31,993 nucleotides of DNA from the IMG/VR virus record IMGVR_UViG_3300044961_000256, positions 1 to 31,993 of that record; one strand, written 5' to 3'. Positions 16,217-22,536 of this stretch are shown piece after piece. The first letter of the stretch is position 1; the number at the start of each line of letters is the position of its first letter. The position numbers were made by a program, and so were the translations under genes. The notes beneath the pieces are model-generated. The model had not been told where the DNA came from. It made no database searches and worked only from the letters and a program-made list of their open reading frames with translations. The stretch is from a virus.

Positions 16217-16444
16217 TCAGCCCTTGCTCTTGACCTTCTGGTTGCCACCAGGGCCAGCGAACTTGCCGACCTCACCAGTGGACTTGACCTTGACCTGATC
16301 GTGCCCGCCAGGAGAAGCGAAGCCGCCGCCCTCCTTGAGGGACGGCGAAGCCGCCTTGATCTTCTGGCCACCGCCAGGAGACGACGAGTTGTCGGTGATG
16401 CGCTTGCCGAGCTTCGGCTCGCCCTTGTCCCAGCTGTACGCCAT
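16217..16444 (-). CDS. Small basic disordered protein with three PGG repeats
   Basis: 75 residues starting MAYSWDKGEPKLGKR. Three copies of a short unit follow: SSPGGGQKIKA, ASPGGHDQVKVKS and AGPGGNQKVKS, i.e. [S/A]-x-P-G-G, two to three residues, then [I/V]-K. The protein is Lys/Gly-rich and has no predicted fold. It starts 2 bases after the stop of a 17-codon leader frame. Position between terL and portal suggests a packaging or head-completion accessory; function is unknown. Confidence 0.65.
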   Translation of the reverse strand: MAYSWDKGEPKLGKRITDNSSSPGGGQKIKAASPSLKEGGGFASPGGHDQVKVKSTGEVGKFAGPGGNQKVKSKG

Positions 16445-16500
16445 GTTCAGACCTCGAGGCTGTTGGGGGATCCCTCACCCGACAGGGGATGCGTCCACAT
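16445..16500 (-). promoter_or_regulatory. Inter-gene element copy 1 with coupled 17-codon leader frame
   Basis: The ATG at 16500 overlaps the terL stop (TGATG) and opens a 17-residue frame MWTHPLSGEGSPNSLEV whose TGA lies 2 bases before the next gene's ATG. The DNA (TGTGGACGC, ATCCCCTGTCGGGTGAGGGAT, CCCCCAA) recurs at 10128-10184 and partly at 5039-5096. ATCCC and GGGAT can pair. It may act by termination-reinitiation or as an RNA hairpin. Confidence 0.5.
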
Positions 16501-18047
16501 CAGCGTCTACGTCCGCCGCCGATGGTCCACGTTTCACCCTTGCGCTCGTTCTCTGTCTCGGAGATCCACCAGTCCAAGGTCCAACCCTTGGGCTTGTCGT
16601 CGCCGTAGGCCTCGGGTACATGGGCAAACTTGCGCATCTGGTTGGCGAGCGCCAGCGAGATCACACGGTCGTCGTAGGGCGACCCATGCGTGTGACCCTT
16701 CTCGTCACGCACGTAGGTGCGCAGCTCCTTGATGGTCGCTGCGGAGCGGATGTCGATCTCGGCGTTCTTCATCGCCATGTTGAGGTCGTCGATCAGCAGC
16801 GGCTTGGAGGTGCGGGTGGTGAGCCACCCGAACTGCACCGTCATGTTCTGGTTGGCGCTGTTCAGCTGCCTTCTGCGGTAGATCGAGGGGTAGCCCAGGC
16901 GCCGCAGCGCCGTGATGGTCGTGAGGCCGTGGTTGTTCGCCTCAGGGCACACGAGCGCTCGGTTGTAGTAGTAGCCCAGGTCGTAGAGCACTGTCCCGAA
17001 CTCATCGGCATCGATGTGTCCGTGCCAATGCGCTACCTCGTGGCCTGTGGCCACGTCGATGACGTGGGCGCTGGAGTAGTCGCCGTGGGCCAAGCCCTCG
17101 GCGGTGTCAGCGCCGACCACGTAGACCTTGCTCGGATCTGGGTACTCCCAGATCGACAGTGGGCCACCCTCGCCTCGGAACTCGAGCGCCCCATGCTCGA
17201 GCCGACGCAGGTGGCCGATCGCCTTCGGGGACTGCGGGCGCAGTCCATCGAGTACGTCCCCGAACACTGGGTTGCCCGACTTGATGAAGGCCTCTTCGGG
17301 GTCCGAGGGGTACTCCTGGGCCCGCTGCCAGGAGTTCATCTCTCGGCACTTGGCCTCGAACCAGGCGTCGTCCCGCTCAGGGACGGCACGCCAGCTGTAG
17401 AACATCGTCTTGAAGCTGTTGGCGCCTTCCTCGGCGTTGACCCACAGCTGGTGGAAGAAGTTGCCCGAGCCGTTTGCGGTCGACAGCCCGATGATCTGAC
17501 CACCGATGTCGGCTACAGGCTCGATGGACGCCCAGGCCTCTTCGGCGTTGGGCAGGAACGCCCACTCGTCCACGATCACCAACGAGCCCGAGAAGCCTCG
17601 AGCAGGGTCTGCAGCTGAGGGAACACTGATGATTTCTGAGCCGTTTGAGAACGCCATGTTCTGCAGGTTGTCGTTGGTCAGCTTGGGGGCCCGCTCCCGC
17701 ATCCAGGGCGGGAGGCGGTTCCAGGCGAACTTGACCTTCTTCAGCAGCTCCTGCGCCTCACGCTCACCCTTCGAGATGATCAGGATGCGACGGTCGTCGT
17801 GGAAGATCGCCATCCACAGCACGAAGGCGGCTACGAGGGTCGACCAGCCGATCTGGCGAGCCTTCAGGGTGAGCCAGTTCCCTCCACCCAACCACTTCAG
17901 GACGGCGTCCCGCTGCGGCTCCCGCAGCTTGAACAGACGCCTGCCCTGGGGGTGCTGGATGAAAAAAAACGATTCGAACGCAAAGATCGGGTCTTTCGCA
18001 CACCTGCGCCAGATGAGTTCTCGTTGCGCAGCCTGCTTGAGACTCAT
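16500..18047 (-). CDS. terL: Terminase large subunit (ATPase-nuclease)
   Basis: 515 residues. The N-terminal ATPase has a Walker A-like KARQIGWST (about 62-70), Walker B LVIVDE (156-161) and coupling motif GLST (187-190). The C-terminal RNase H-like nuclease has its expected acidic residues at D314 (VVGADTAEG), E369 (CPEANN) and D459/D460 (HGSPYDDR). It cuts concatemeric DNA and pumps it into the procapsid through the portal. Length is normal for the family. The start overlaps the HNH gene stop (ATGA). A run of eight T in the coding strand (17962-17969) lies near the N-terminus (FESFFF), unusual in this GC-rich sequence. Confidence 0.96.
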   Translation of the reverse strand: MSLKQAAQRELIWRRCAKDPIFAFESFFFIQHPQGRRLFKLREPQRDAVLKWLGGGNWLTLKARQIGWSTLVAAFVLWMAIFHDDRRILIISKGEREAQELLKKVKFAWNRLPPWMRERAPKLTNDNLQNMAFSNGSEIISVPSAADPARGFSGSLVIVDEWAFLPNAEEAWASIEPVADIGGQIIGLSTANGSGNFFHQLWVNAEEGANSFKTMFYSWRAVPERDDAWFEAKCREMNSWQRAQEYPSDPEEAFIKSGNPVFGDVLDGLRPQSPKAIGHLRRLEHGALEFRGEGGPLSIWEYPDPSKVYVVGADTAEGLAHGDYSSAHVIDVATGHEVAHWHGHIDADEFGTVLYDLGYYYNRALVCPEANNHGLTTITALRRLGYPSIYRRRQLNSANQNMTVQFGWLTTRTSKPLLIDDLNMAMKNAEIDIRSAATIKELRTYVRDEKGHTHGSPYDDRVISLALANQMRKFAHVPEAYGDDKPKGWTLDWWISETENERKGETWTIGGGRRR

Positions 18048-18574
18048 GCGGCCACCAGGGCGTGGAACTCGACGTAGTCCGCCGCCTTGCGAATCAGGTG
18101 CGGGTCGTCACGGAGCTTCCCGATGGCGGTGTTGCAGGAGCCGCAGAGTAGTGCTCGCACCTTCCGAGTCCTGTGGCAGTGATCCACATGTGCCCCACCC
18201 TGGCCTCCGAAGAGCACGATGTGGCGCGAGCAGATGGCGCAGCTTTCGTCCTGCGCCTCGTACATGGCCTCGAGTTCCTCGAGGGTCAGCCCGTACTTCT
18301 TGGTGCGCTGCCAGACTCGCTGGTACTCACGGGAGTGATCGCCGTTGCGGGAGCGCCATCCCTTGGCGTACTTGTTGGCGCAGGGTCGGCAGTACCCTCT
18401 GCCGACTCTTTCACGCTCGCCACACCTGGGGCAGATGGGAGTTCTTGGCCTCTTGGGCTGCGTCTCCCTGTAGCGGGCCTGCTTCGCCCGATCGCAGTCG
18501 CCGCAGTAGGAGCGGACCTTTCCTGTAGCCGAAACCGCTCGAGGTCGCTCGTTGCACCTGCAGCATGGCTTCAT
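18044..18574 (-). CDS. HNH endonuclease, recombination endonuclease VII-like, with zinc ribbons
   Basis: 176 residues. Two Cys pairs sets come first (C4-x2-C7 with C24-x2-C27, and C48-x2-C51 with C62-x2-C65), which look like zinc ribbons. The C-terminal domain has the endonuclease VII pattern: YGLTLEELEAMYEAQ, C112-x2-C115, VDHCH (130-134), VRALLCGSCNTAIG (C144, C147) and a closing helix. The enzyme should cleave branched or nicked DNA. HNH genes beside terminases are known to assist packaging in several phages; alternatively it is a free-standing homing nuclease. It overlaps both terS-like and terL genes by 4 bases. It contains one of only two CGCG tetramers in the window (18225-18228). Confidence 0.88.
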   Translation of the reverse strand: MKPCCRCNERPRAVSATGKVRSYCGDCDRAKQARYRETQPKRPRTPICPRCGERERVGRGYCRPCANKYAKGWRSRNGDHSREYQRVWQRTKKYGLTLEELEAMYEAQDESCAICSRHIVLFGGQGGAHVDHCHRTRKVRALLCGSCNTAIGKLRDDPHLIRKAADYVEFHALVAA

Positions 18575-19029
18575 GCGTAGCCCGCCAGCTTCGCCAGCTC
18601 ATCGTCGCTGAGCTTGTCGATGCTGTCGTCCTGCACGACTCGCTTCTCGGTCGGCAGGTACAGCTCGACGTACCGCAGGTACAGCTCGGCGGCTCGCACC
18701 GCCGCCGCTCCGCTGTCGTTGGCTGCCTGCCGCCACAGGTTGTCGGTGACGGCCTGGATCCGATCGGGCGACACGTTGGCCTCCTGGCCACGTGCCCGCC
18801 ACTCAGCTCGGAAGCGAGGGTCTTCCTTCCAGCGCCGCAGGGTGCGGGTGGCGATGCCCACCGACTCGGCGTAGTCCGTCTCCGTCTCGGGCACCCGCAG
18901 GGGGTTCACGAGCCACTCGAGGTAGTGGGCCCACGCCTCGGGCATCACGTCCTTGCCGTCGTCACCCTTGGTCCAGCGGTACTGGGGGTCGTGTGCCTTC
19001 GCTCGAGCCCGAGCCATGTTGTCAGCCAT
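18571..19029 (-). CDS. Terminase small subunit-like DNA-binding protein
   Basis: 152 residues from the ATG at 19029, preceded by GAGGGAG; an upstream start at 19065 has no ribosome site. Residues about 50-72 (TETDYAESVGIATRTLRRWK) form a helix-turn-helix followed by DPRFRAEWRARG, a layout shared with small terminases and with phage regulators of the 'phBC6A51-like' type. The C-terminal half is helical (AAVRAAELYLRYVELYLP), suited to ring oligomerisation, and ends with an acidic tail. It is the first gene of the late operon, next to terL in coupled order, so a role in recognising packaging sites is likely. Direct sequence support for terS is moderate. Confidence 0.72.
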   Translation of the reverse strand: MADNMARARAKAHDPQYRWTKGDDGKDVMPEAWAHYLEWLVNPLRVPETETDYAESVGIATRTLRRWKEDPRFRAEWRARGQEANVSPDRIQAVTDNLWRQAANDSGAAAVRAAELYLRYVELYLPTEKRVVQDDSIDKLSDDELAKLAGYA

Positions 19030-19243
19030 GCATGCTCCCTCTCGAGCATCAGGCTGACTGTCCACTTCGGACTGTTACCACCCTTTCGGGTGGAGGGATT
19101 GGTTCAAGAGTCTACATCCACAGAAAAAAACCTTTCCCTGTGGATAACGCTGTTATGCCCTGGTCAGGGGGCATGCTTGAGTATGAGAGTGGACACCACC
19201 CCCGTTTTTCGCCTTATTAGTAGAGGGCTCTGTAAAGAGGCGA
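19030..19243. promoter_or_regulatory. Divergent control region between late operon and rightward gene
   Basis: No gene is seen here. It holds a CCACCC-TTTC-GGGTGG hairpin (19078-19093), the DnaA-box-like repeat listed separately, an ATGCCC...GGGCAT inverted repeat (19155-19174), and a weak rightward promoter candidate, TGGACA (19190-19195) with TATTAG (19215-19220) 19 bases on. It is A/T-richer than the surroundings. A leftward late promoter must lie here, but I cannot assign its -10 confidently. Confidence 0.5.
19116..19147. promoter_or_regulatory. DnaA-box-like inverted repeat
   Basis: ATCCACAG (19116-19123) and CTGTGGAT (19138-19145) are a perfect inverted repeat around a 14-base A/T-rich spacer with seven consecutive A. 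The right copy extends to TGTGGATAA (19139-19147), the exact complement of the DnaA box TTATCCACA; the left copy matches 7 of 9. It could be part of a replication origin or a host-protein operator for the divergent promoters. Confidence 0.45.
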
Positions 19244-19418
19244 CTACACGACTGTCGGAGTGTAGGAGCCTGACAGATCCCTCTCCGATGGAATCTGCGA
19301 GGGATCCCGAAGACGAAGCGATCCAAGCGAAGTCTTCGAAGGCTTAAGCAGGAGACTGCCCCGAGTTCGGTGGACGGAGTGGCTGATGGATGAAGAGCGA
19401 CCAGCTCTTTCATCCATC
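19244..19418 (+). ncRNA. Structured 5' leader of the rightward virion gene (hairpin chain)
   Basis: Four consecutive inverted repeats lie in the 200 bases before the GTG at 19445: CTACAC/GTGTAG (19244-19265), GATCCCTC/GAGGGATC (19276-19306), CGAAGAC/GTCTTCG (19308-19338), and GATGGATGAAGAGC paired with GCTCTTTCATCCATC with one bulged T (19385-19418). The last is 14 base pairs with a GACCA loop. The stretch could be a cis-acting leader controlling translation, or an independent small RNA. Confidence 0.4.
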
Positions 19419-19444
19419 ACAACGCATCACCGAAAGGGCTTCTC

Positions 19445-20014
19445 GTGAGCTTCTTCTCCCCCTCCTACCGTCATCGGCTCGGCAACGCCGAGTGGTACAC
19501 GGTCCCTGGGCCCGTGTCGACCCTGCTGCTCACCGACCAGCAGCAGCTCTTCGTCCCCTACTACTTCGCTGAGCAGGTCACCCTCGACCGTGTCGGCGTC
19601 GAGGTGACCACTGGTGGCACCGCCGCCTCCTCGGTCATCCGAGTCGGCATCTACAAGGACGCTGGCCTCAACTACGCCCGCCCTGGCGAGCTGCAGGTGG
19701 ATCTCGGCACCCTCGATGGGAACCCCGTCGCCTTCACCTCGATCACGCCCTCCAGCTCGCTCGTCATCAAGCAGGGCCTGGTGTGGTTCTCGGTGTGCCA
19801 GCAGGCGAACCCCGCCACCAAGTCCACCATCCGCACGGTCACCTCTCCGACCGTGCCCTTCATCAACCTCAGCCATGGCACGACCGCCGCTGCGGCCACC
19901 CAGGCGGTGGCCTACGCCAAGGCCTCGACCTCGGGTGCCTTCGCTGATGTCACCTCGGCCACGACCCTGACGACCGTGTCGGCTGGGCCTCGAGTCCAGT
20001 TCCGCATCGTGTGA
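19445..20014 (+). CDS. Beta-rich virion surface protein, isolated on the plus strand
   Basis: 189 residues from a GTG 8 bases after AAAGGG. The protein is all-beta, with a pattern seen in C-terminal domains of phage appendage proteins: LTDQQQLFVPYYFAEQVTLD, RVGVEVTTGGTAASSVIRVG, IYKDAGLNYARPGELQVDLG, then SSLVIKQGLVWFSVCQQA. In words: 'Y-x-F, V-T-x-x-R-x-x-V-E-V, R-x-G-I-Y, P-G-x-L, D-L-G-T-x, L-x-x-G-x-x-W'. It has no anchor domain of its own. Unlike all other structural genes it is transcribed rightward from the divergent region, has a long structured leader and its own strong terminator, so it is a separate transcription unit, possibly expressed at another time or as a lysogenic surface factor. 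Confidence 0.75.
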   Translation: MSFFSPSYRHRLGNAEWYTVPGPVSTLLLTDQQQLFVPYYFAEQVTLDRVGVEVTTGGTAASSVIRVGIYKDAGLNYARPGELQVDLGTLDGNPVAFTSITPSSSLVIKQGLVWFSVCQQANPATKSTIRTVTSPTVPFINLSHGTTAAAATQAVAYAKASTSGAFADVTSATTLTTVSAGPRVQFRIV

Positions 20015-20575
20015 TCAATCCTCCCCAGTGTCCCGACTACGGGACTGCTGGGGCTACGAGCCAGCCAGCGTCGAGCTGGTGTCAGGCAGAGCAGCAACCC
20101 CCGAGAGAGATCTCGGGGGTTGTTCTCGTTTCGGGCCGAAGTGAGAACAAGGACTAGCTCAGGTACCCTCCTGACATCAGTCCGCAGATCGGACACTGAA
20201 CATGACAGGTTCAGAATCTGCGTGGGGCCCCAGATATATACATGCGACTCGCACCCCCGCCCCCCCTCATCCCCCTCCCCCTGCCAGTCCCCTGGACACG
20301 TCCTCACTCTGCATTCTCCCTGCTCAACACACGAAATAGAACACGCATTCACTACCGAAACACACTCTGACCAGGGGTTATGTGGTGGATGGGATCACTC
20401 AGCCGCCGAGGGTTGGGCCCATCGACGCCTAACCTTACGCTGTAAGGCTGTCGGTCGATCGGTTCTGTAGGCGTTGCCAGTCCTCTCGGGCCGATCGAGC
20501 GCTGCAGTAACCCATGAGCATGCACCGTTCTCAGCTGTCGTTCGGGGCGCATTGTGCCTGGTCAGACAGGGTGCC
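20015..20575. other. Long non-coding regulatory stretch
   Basis: After the terminator (20096-20121) I see no gene. Notable elements are CTGACATCAG (20171-20180), CTGAAC-N7-GTTCAG (20196-20214), a TGGGGCCCCA palindrome (20223-20232) followed by ATATATA, a C-tract block C5-G-C7-TCAT-C5-T-C5 (20254-20281) that gives a G-quadruplex motif on the minus strand, CCTTAC-GCT-GTAAGG with outer ACGCCT/AGGCGT and GGCCC/GGGCC pairs (about 20415-20494). It is a candidate for an origin and/or immunity control region. Confidence 0.45.
20096..20121 (+). terminator. Rho-independent-like terminator
   Basis: AACCCCCGAGA (20096-20106) pairs perfectly with TCTCGGGGGTT (20111-20121) around GAGA, 11 base pairs, followed by GTTCTCGTTT. 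It lies about 80 bases after the stop of the isolated virion gene and ends that transcript before the regulatory stretch. Confidence 0.85.
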
Positions 20576-20604
20576 TTGACAGACTGACAGTCAGCCCTCA
20601 CTAT
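20576..20604 (+). promoter_or_regulatory. Early promoter with palindrome in spacer
   Basis: TTGACA (20576-20581), a 17-base spacer, then CACTAT (20599-20604). The spacer holds CTGAC-A-GTCAG (20584-20594). A hairpin AGCCCTC/GAGGGCT (20593-20611) overlaps the expected start site. It should drive the gene at 20646. The -10 match is only fair. Confidence 0.5.
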
Positions 20605-20645
20605 GAGGGCTCCCCATCACTACTCACACGAAACGATATGAACCC

Positions 20646-21626
20646 ATGGCTATCACCCAAATCACCCTGCCGAACGGCATCACACTCGAGACGACTGCCG
20701 ACCCTGCCAGCCTGCTTGGCCAGCTGATGACGACTACAGCACCCGTCCCCGCACCAGTCGCTCCGACCCTGCCAGCGGCCGAGCCTGTCGCTGCTGCTCC
20801 TGCTCCCAAGCCGATGAAGCTGCAGATTCCGACCCTGGACATCAGCACGCTCGCTAGCGAGCCGACGCCGACCCTGCAGTCTGAGCCCGAGCCCGAGCCC
20901 AAGCAGAAGCGCGCCATGACTCCTGCTCGCTTGGCGGGCCTGGAGAAGGCCCGAGCCGCACGAGCCGCCAAGCGTGCGACCGAGACGGTCGCAACGCCCG
21001 AACCGACCAAGCGTGAGACGGTCGCCAAGCTGCAGCTTGCGGCCGAGCGTGCTGGCACCCAGTACAACGCACTGCCCAACGTTGAGGCTGCACAGGCTCG
21101 CAAGGCCGCTGGCAAGGCTCGCAAGCCGATGTCTGAGGCTCAGCTGGCTGGCTTGGCGAAGGCTCGTGAGGCACGAGCCGCCAAGCGTGCGCAGACGACC
21201 AACCCTCAGCCGCCCACCACTGCTGCTGCAGTGAGCGAGCGGAGCGAGCAGCCCGAGCCGATCCGCTCGGCGGGGACGGCTCCTGTGGTGCCGACCCTGG
21301 CCGAGCCGCAGAAGATCCGCCCCGATGCTGCACTGCAGTCGATCGGCTACAGCCAGCCTCACTGGGTCTTCGACATGCTCTGTGGTGCGACCCTGTCGGC
21401 CGAGCGAGTGATGATCCTCGAAACGGTTCGGGACATCACAGACGGCGATGACGCCGCCCGATGCGTCGACAACATGACGGCTACAGCGAACGAGTTGGGC
21501 GACGTCGCTCGCAAGCTGGCCGATGCTGGCCACGTCAAGCTGGCCGAGGTGGCAGGTGCCTTCGGTGCTCTGTATGACCGAGGGATCGCCATGGCTGAGG
21601 ACCGTTTCGCCAAGTTGATCGGCTGA
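20646..21626 (+). CDS. Ala/Pro-rich protein with two basic repeat motifs, unknown
   Basis: 326 residues. Residues 1-90 are Pro/Ala/Thr-rich and end in an acidic EPEPEP run. Two copies of a 21-residue basic motif follow: RAMTPARLAGLEKARAARAA and KPMSEAQLAGLAKAREARAA, each ending KRA. Both look like amphipathic DNA- or RNA-binding helices and are separated by a second Ala-rich spacer. The C-terminal 110 residues are a folded-looking helical domain (SQPHWVFDMLCGATLSAERV ... ELGDVARKLADAG). The layout suggests a nucleic-acid-binding protein, but no family is recognised. It contains the second of the only two CGCG tetramers (20910-20913). The gene is first in the early region, with leader CACACGAAACGA shared with 23434. 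Confidence 0.75.
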   Translation: MAITQITLPNGITLETTADPASLLGQLMTTTAPVPAPVAPTLPAAEPVAAAPAPKPMKLQIPTLDISTLASEPTPTLQSEPEPEPKQKRAMTPARLAGLEKARAARAAKRATETVATPEPTKRETVAKLQLAAERAGTQYNALPNVEAAQARKAAGKARKPMSEAQLAGLAKAREARAAKRAQTTNPQPPTTAAAVSERSEQPEPIRSAGTAPVVPTLAEPQKIRPDAALQSIGYSQPHWVFDMLCGATLSAERVMILETVRDITDGDDAARCVDNMTATANELGDVARKLADAGHVKLAEVAGAFGALYDRGIAMAEDRFAKLIG

Positions 21627-21650
21627 ACGAGCGCCAGCGAGTAGGGTGGC

Positions 21651-21712
21651 TAGACACTGATTGACACTCATGAGACAGTGCAGTCGGGTCTAGCCGCCCG
21701 CCCCAACCCGAC
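21651..21712 (+). promoter_or_regulatory. Promoter-leader cassette 1
   Basis: TAGACA (21651-21656), 17 bases, GACAGT (21674-21679), with TTGACA at 21661-21666 inside the spacer. A hairpin GTCGGGT/ACCCGAC (21683-21712) begins at the expected start of the RNA. Twenty-four of 30 bases match cassette 3 (23347-23376) with identical spacing, including TCATGAGACAGTG. Confidence 0.5.
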
Positions 21713-21731
21713 ACGACAGACAAGGAACCTG

Positions 21732-21950
21732 ATGATTCCCGAGCACACAGGCAAGGTCGTCAGCTACGACGCTCGCAACGACATCGCTCTGGTCGACGTC
21801 CGACCGACACCACACACGCTGCAGATCGGTGGCCAGCATGGCGACGGCTTCTGCTACCTGCACCAGTCCTGGGACTGCATCTACAGACTCGAGGTTCGGG
21901 GGGCGCTGCAGAACCTCGACTGGTCGCTGATCAACGATCCGACCGACTGA
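21732..21950 (+). CDS. Small early protein, unknown
   Basis: 72 residues from the ATG at 21732, with AAGGA 5 bases upstream. The upstream in-frame extension runs through the promoter-leader hairpin and is rejected. The sequence is strand-rich (HTGKVVSYDARNDIALVDVR) with two Cys and several aromatic residues; the fold could be a small beta barrel of the SH3/KOW type, judged only from the G-K-V-x-x-Y-D ... D-I-A-L-V-D-V pattern. Function unknown. Confidence 0.7.
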   Translation: MIPEHTGKVVSYDARNDIALVDVRPTPHTLQIGGQHGDGFCYLHQSWDCIYRLEVRGALQNLDWSLINDPTD

Positions 21951-22036
21951 CTGCAGCTGTAGCCGCTGCAGTGCTGGGCCCGCCACCTAGTGCTGCAGAG
22001 GGTGCGTCTGCACCACTGACACGACAAGGGGACACG

Positions 22037-22276
22037 ATGAAGGTCACCACACACAAGGACGGGACTGTGAGTCTGCGGGTCGCCGCCTACAACGGCGAGC
22101 TGAGCGATCTGCTCTATGCAGTCGAAGTGACTGCACTGCAGTTCAAGGCCGACCAGTACAAGTCGGCGCCCCATTGGTGGGGCGATCCGAACCTCGGCAC
22201 GCCGTGGGTGCAGTACTGCAAGGAGCGTGCTGAGCGGCTCGAGGAGATCGCTGCAGCGTTGAAGGGGGACAAGTGA
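22037..22276 (+). CDS. Small early protein, unknown
   Basis: 79 residues from the ATG at 22037 (AAGGGG 6 bases upstream; leader motif GACACGACAAGG as in other early leaders). Predicted strands in residues 1-22 (MKVTTHKDGTVSLRVAAYNG) are followed by helices with several Trp (KSAPHWWGDPNLGTPWVQYC) and a charged C-terminal helix. No family is recognised. Its TGA overlaps the ATG of the next small gene (TGATG). Confidence 0.7.
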   Translation: MKVTTHKDGTVSLRVAAYNGELSDLLYAVEVTALQFKADQYKSAPHWWGDPNLGTPWVQYCKERAERLEEIAAALKGDK

Positions 22277-22452
22277 TGAAGCTCCCCACGTACTGGGTCG
22301 CTGCAGTGGCTGCAGCGTTGCTCGCACTGGGCATCGGCCAGGGGCTGGCCATGCCCGACCCGATCTGCAGCGAGGGTGCTGCAGAGATCCGATCCGACGA
22401 CGGGCTGTTCCTGGCCTGTCTGCTGCCAGCGACTGTGGAGGTTCGTCCCTAG
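22276..22452 (+). CDS. 58-residue exported or membrane-anchored microprotein
   Basis: The ATG at 22276 overlaps the previous stop as TGATG; the gene ends with a rare TAG. Residues 1-25 (MKLPTYWVAAVAAALLALGI, then GQGLA) are a short basic N-terminus, a hydrophobic stretch of about 16 residues, and an A-x-x-like boundary, so a signal peptide or single membrane anchor is likely. The remaining 33 residues carry two Cys (PICSEG, LACLLP) that could form a disulphide outside the membrane. A cell-envelope role such as superinfection exclusion or lysis help is possible but not shown. Confidence 0.6.
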   Translation: MKLPTYWVAAVAAALLALGIGQGLAMPDPICSEGAAEIRSDDGLFLACLLPATVEVRP

Positions 22453-22469
22453 AGCGGTGCCAGAGGGAC

Positions 22470-22514
22470 TTGACACCCGCAGACAATGGTGGTGGGCATC
22501 GACGACCCACCACC
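22470..22514 (+). promoter_or_regulatory. Promoter-leader cassette 2
   Basis: TTGACA (22470-22475) is followed by GACAAT (22482-22487), then a perfect 9-base-pair hairpin GGTGGTGGG/CCCACCACC (22488-22514) and the leader CACACGACCCGAGAGGG. Compared with cassettes 1 and 3 the TTGAC and GACARTG elements have nearly the same spacing (6-7 bases). Confidence 0.5.
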
Positions 22515-22536
22515 CACACGACCCGAGAGGGATGGA

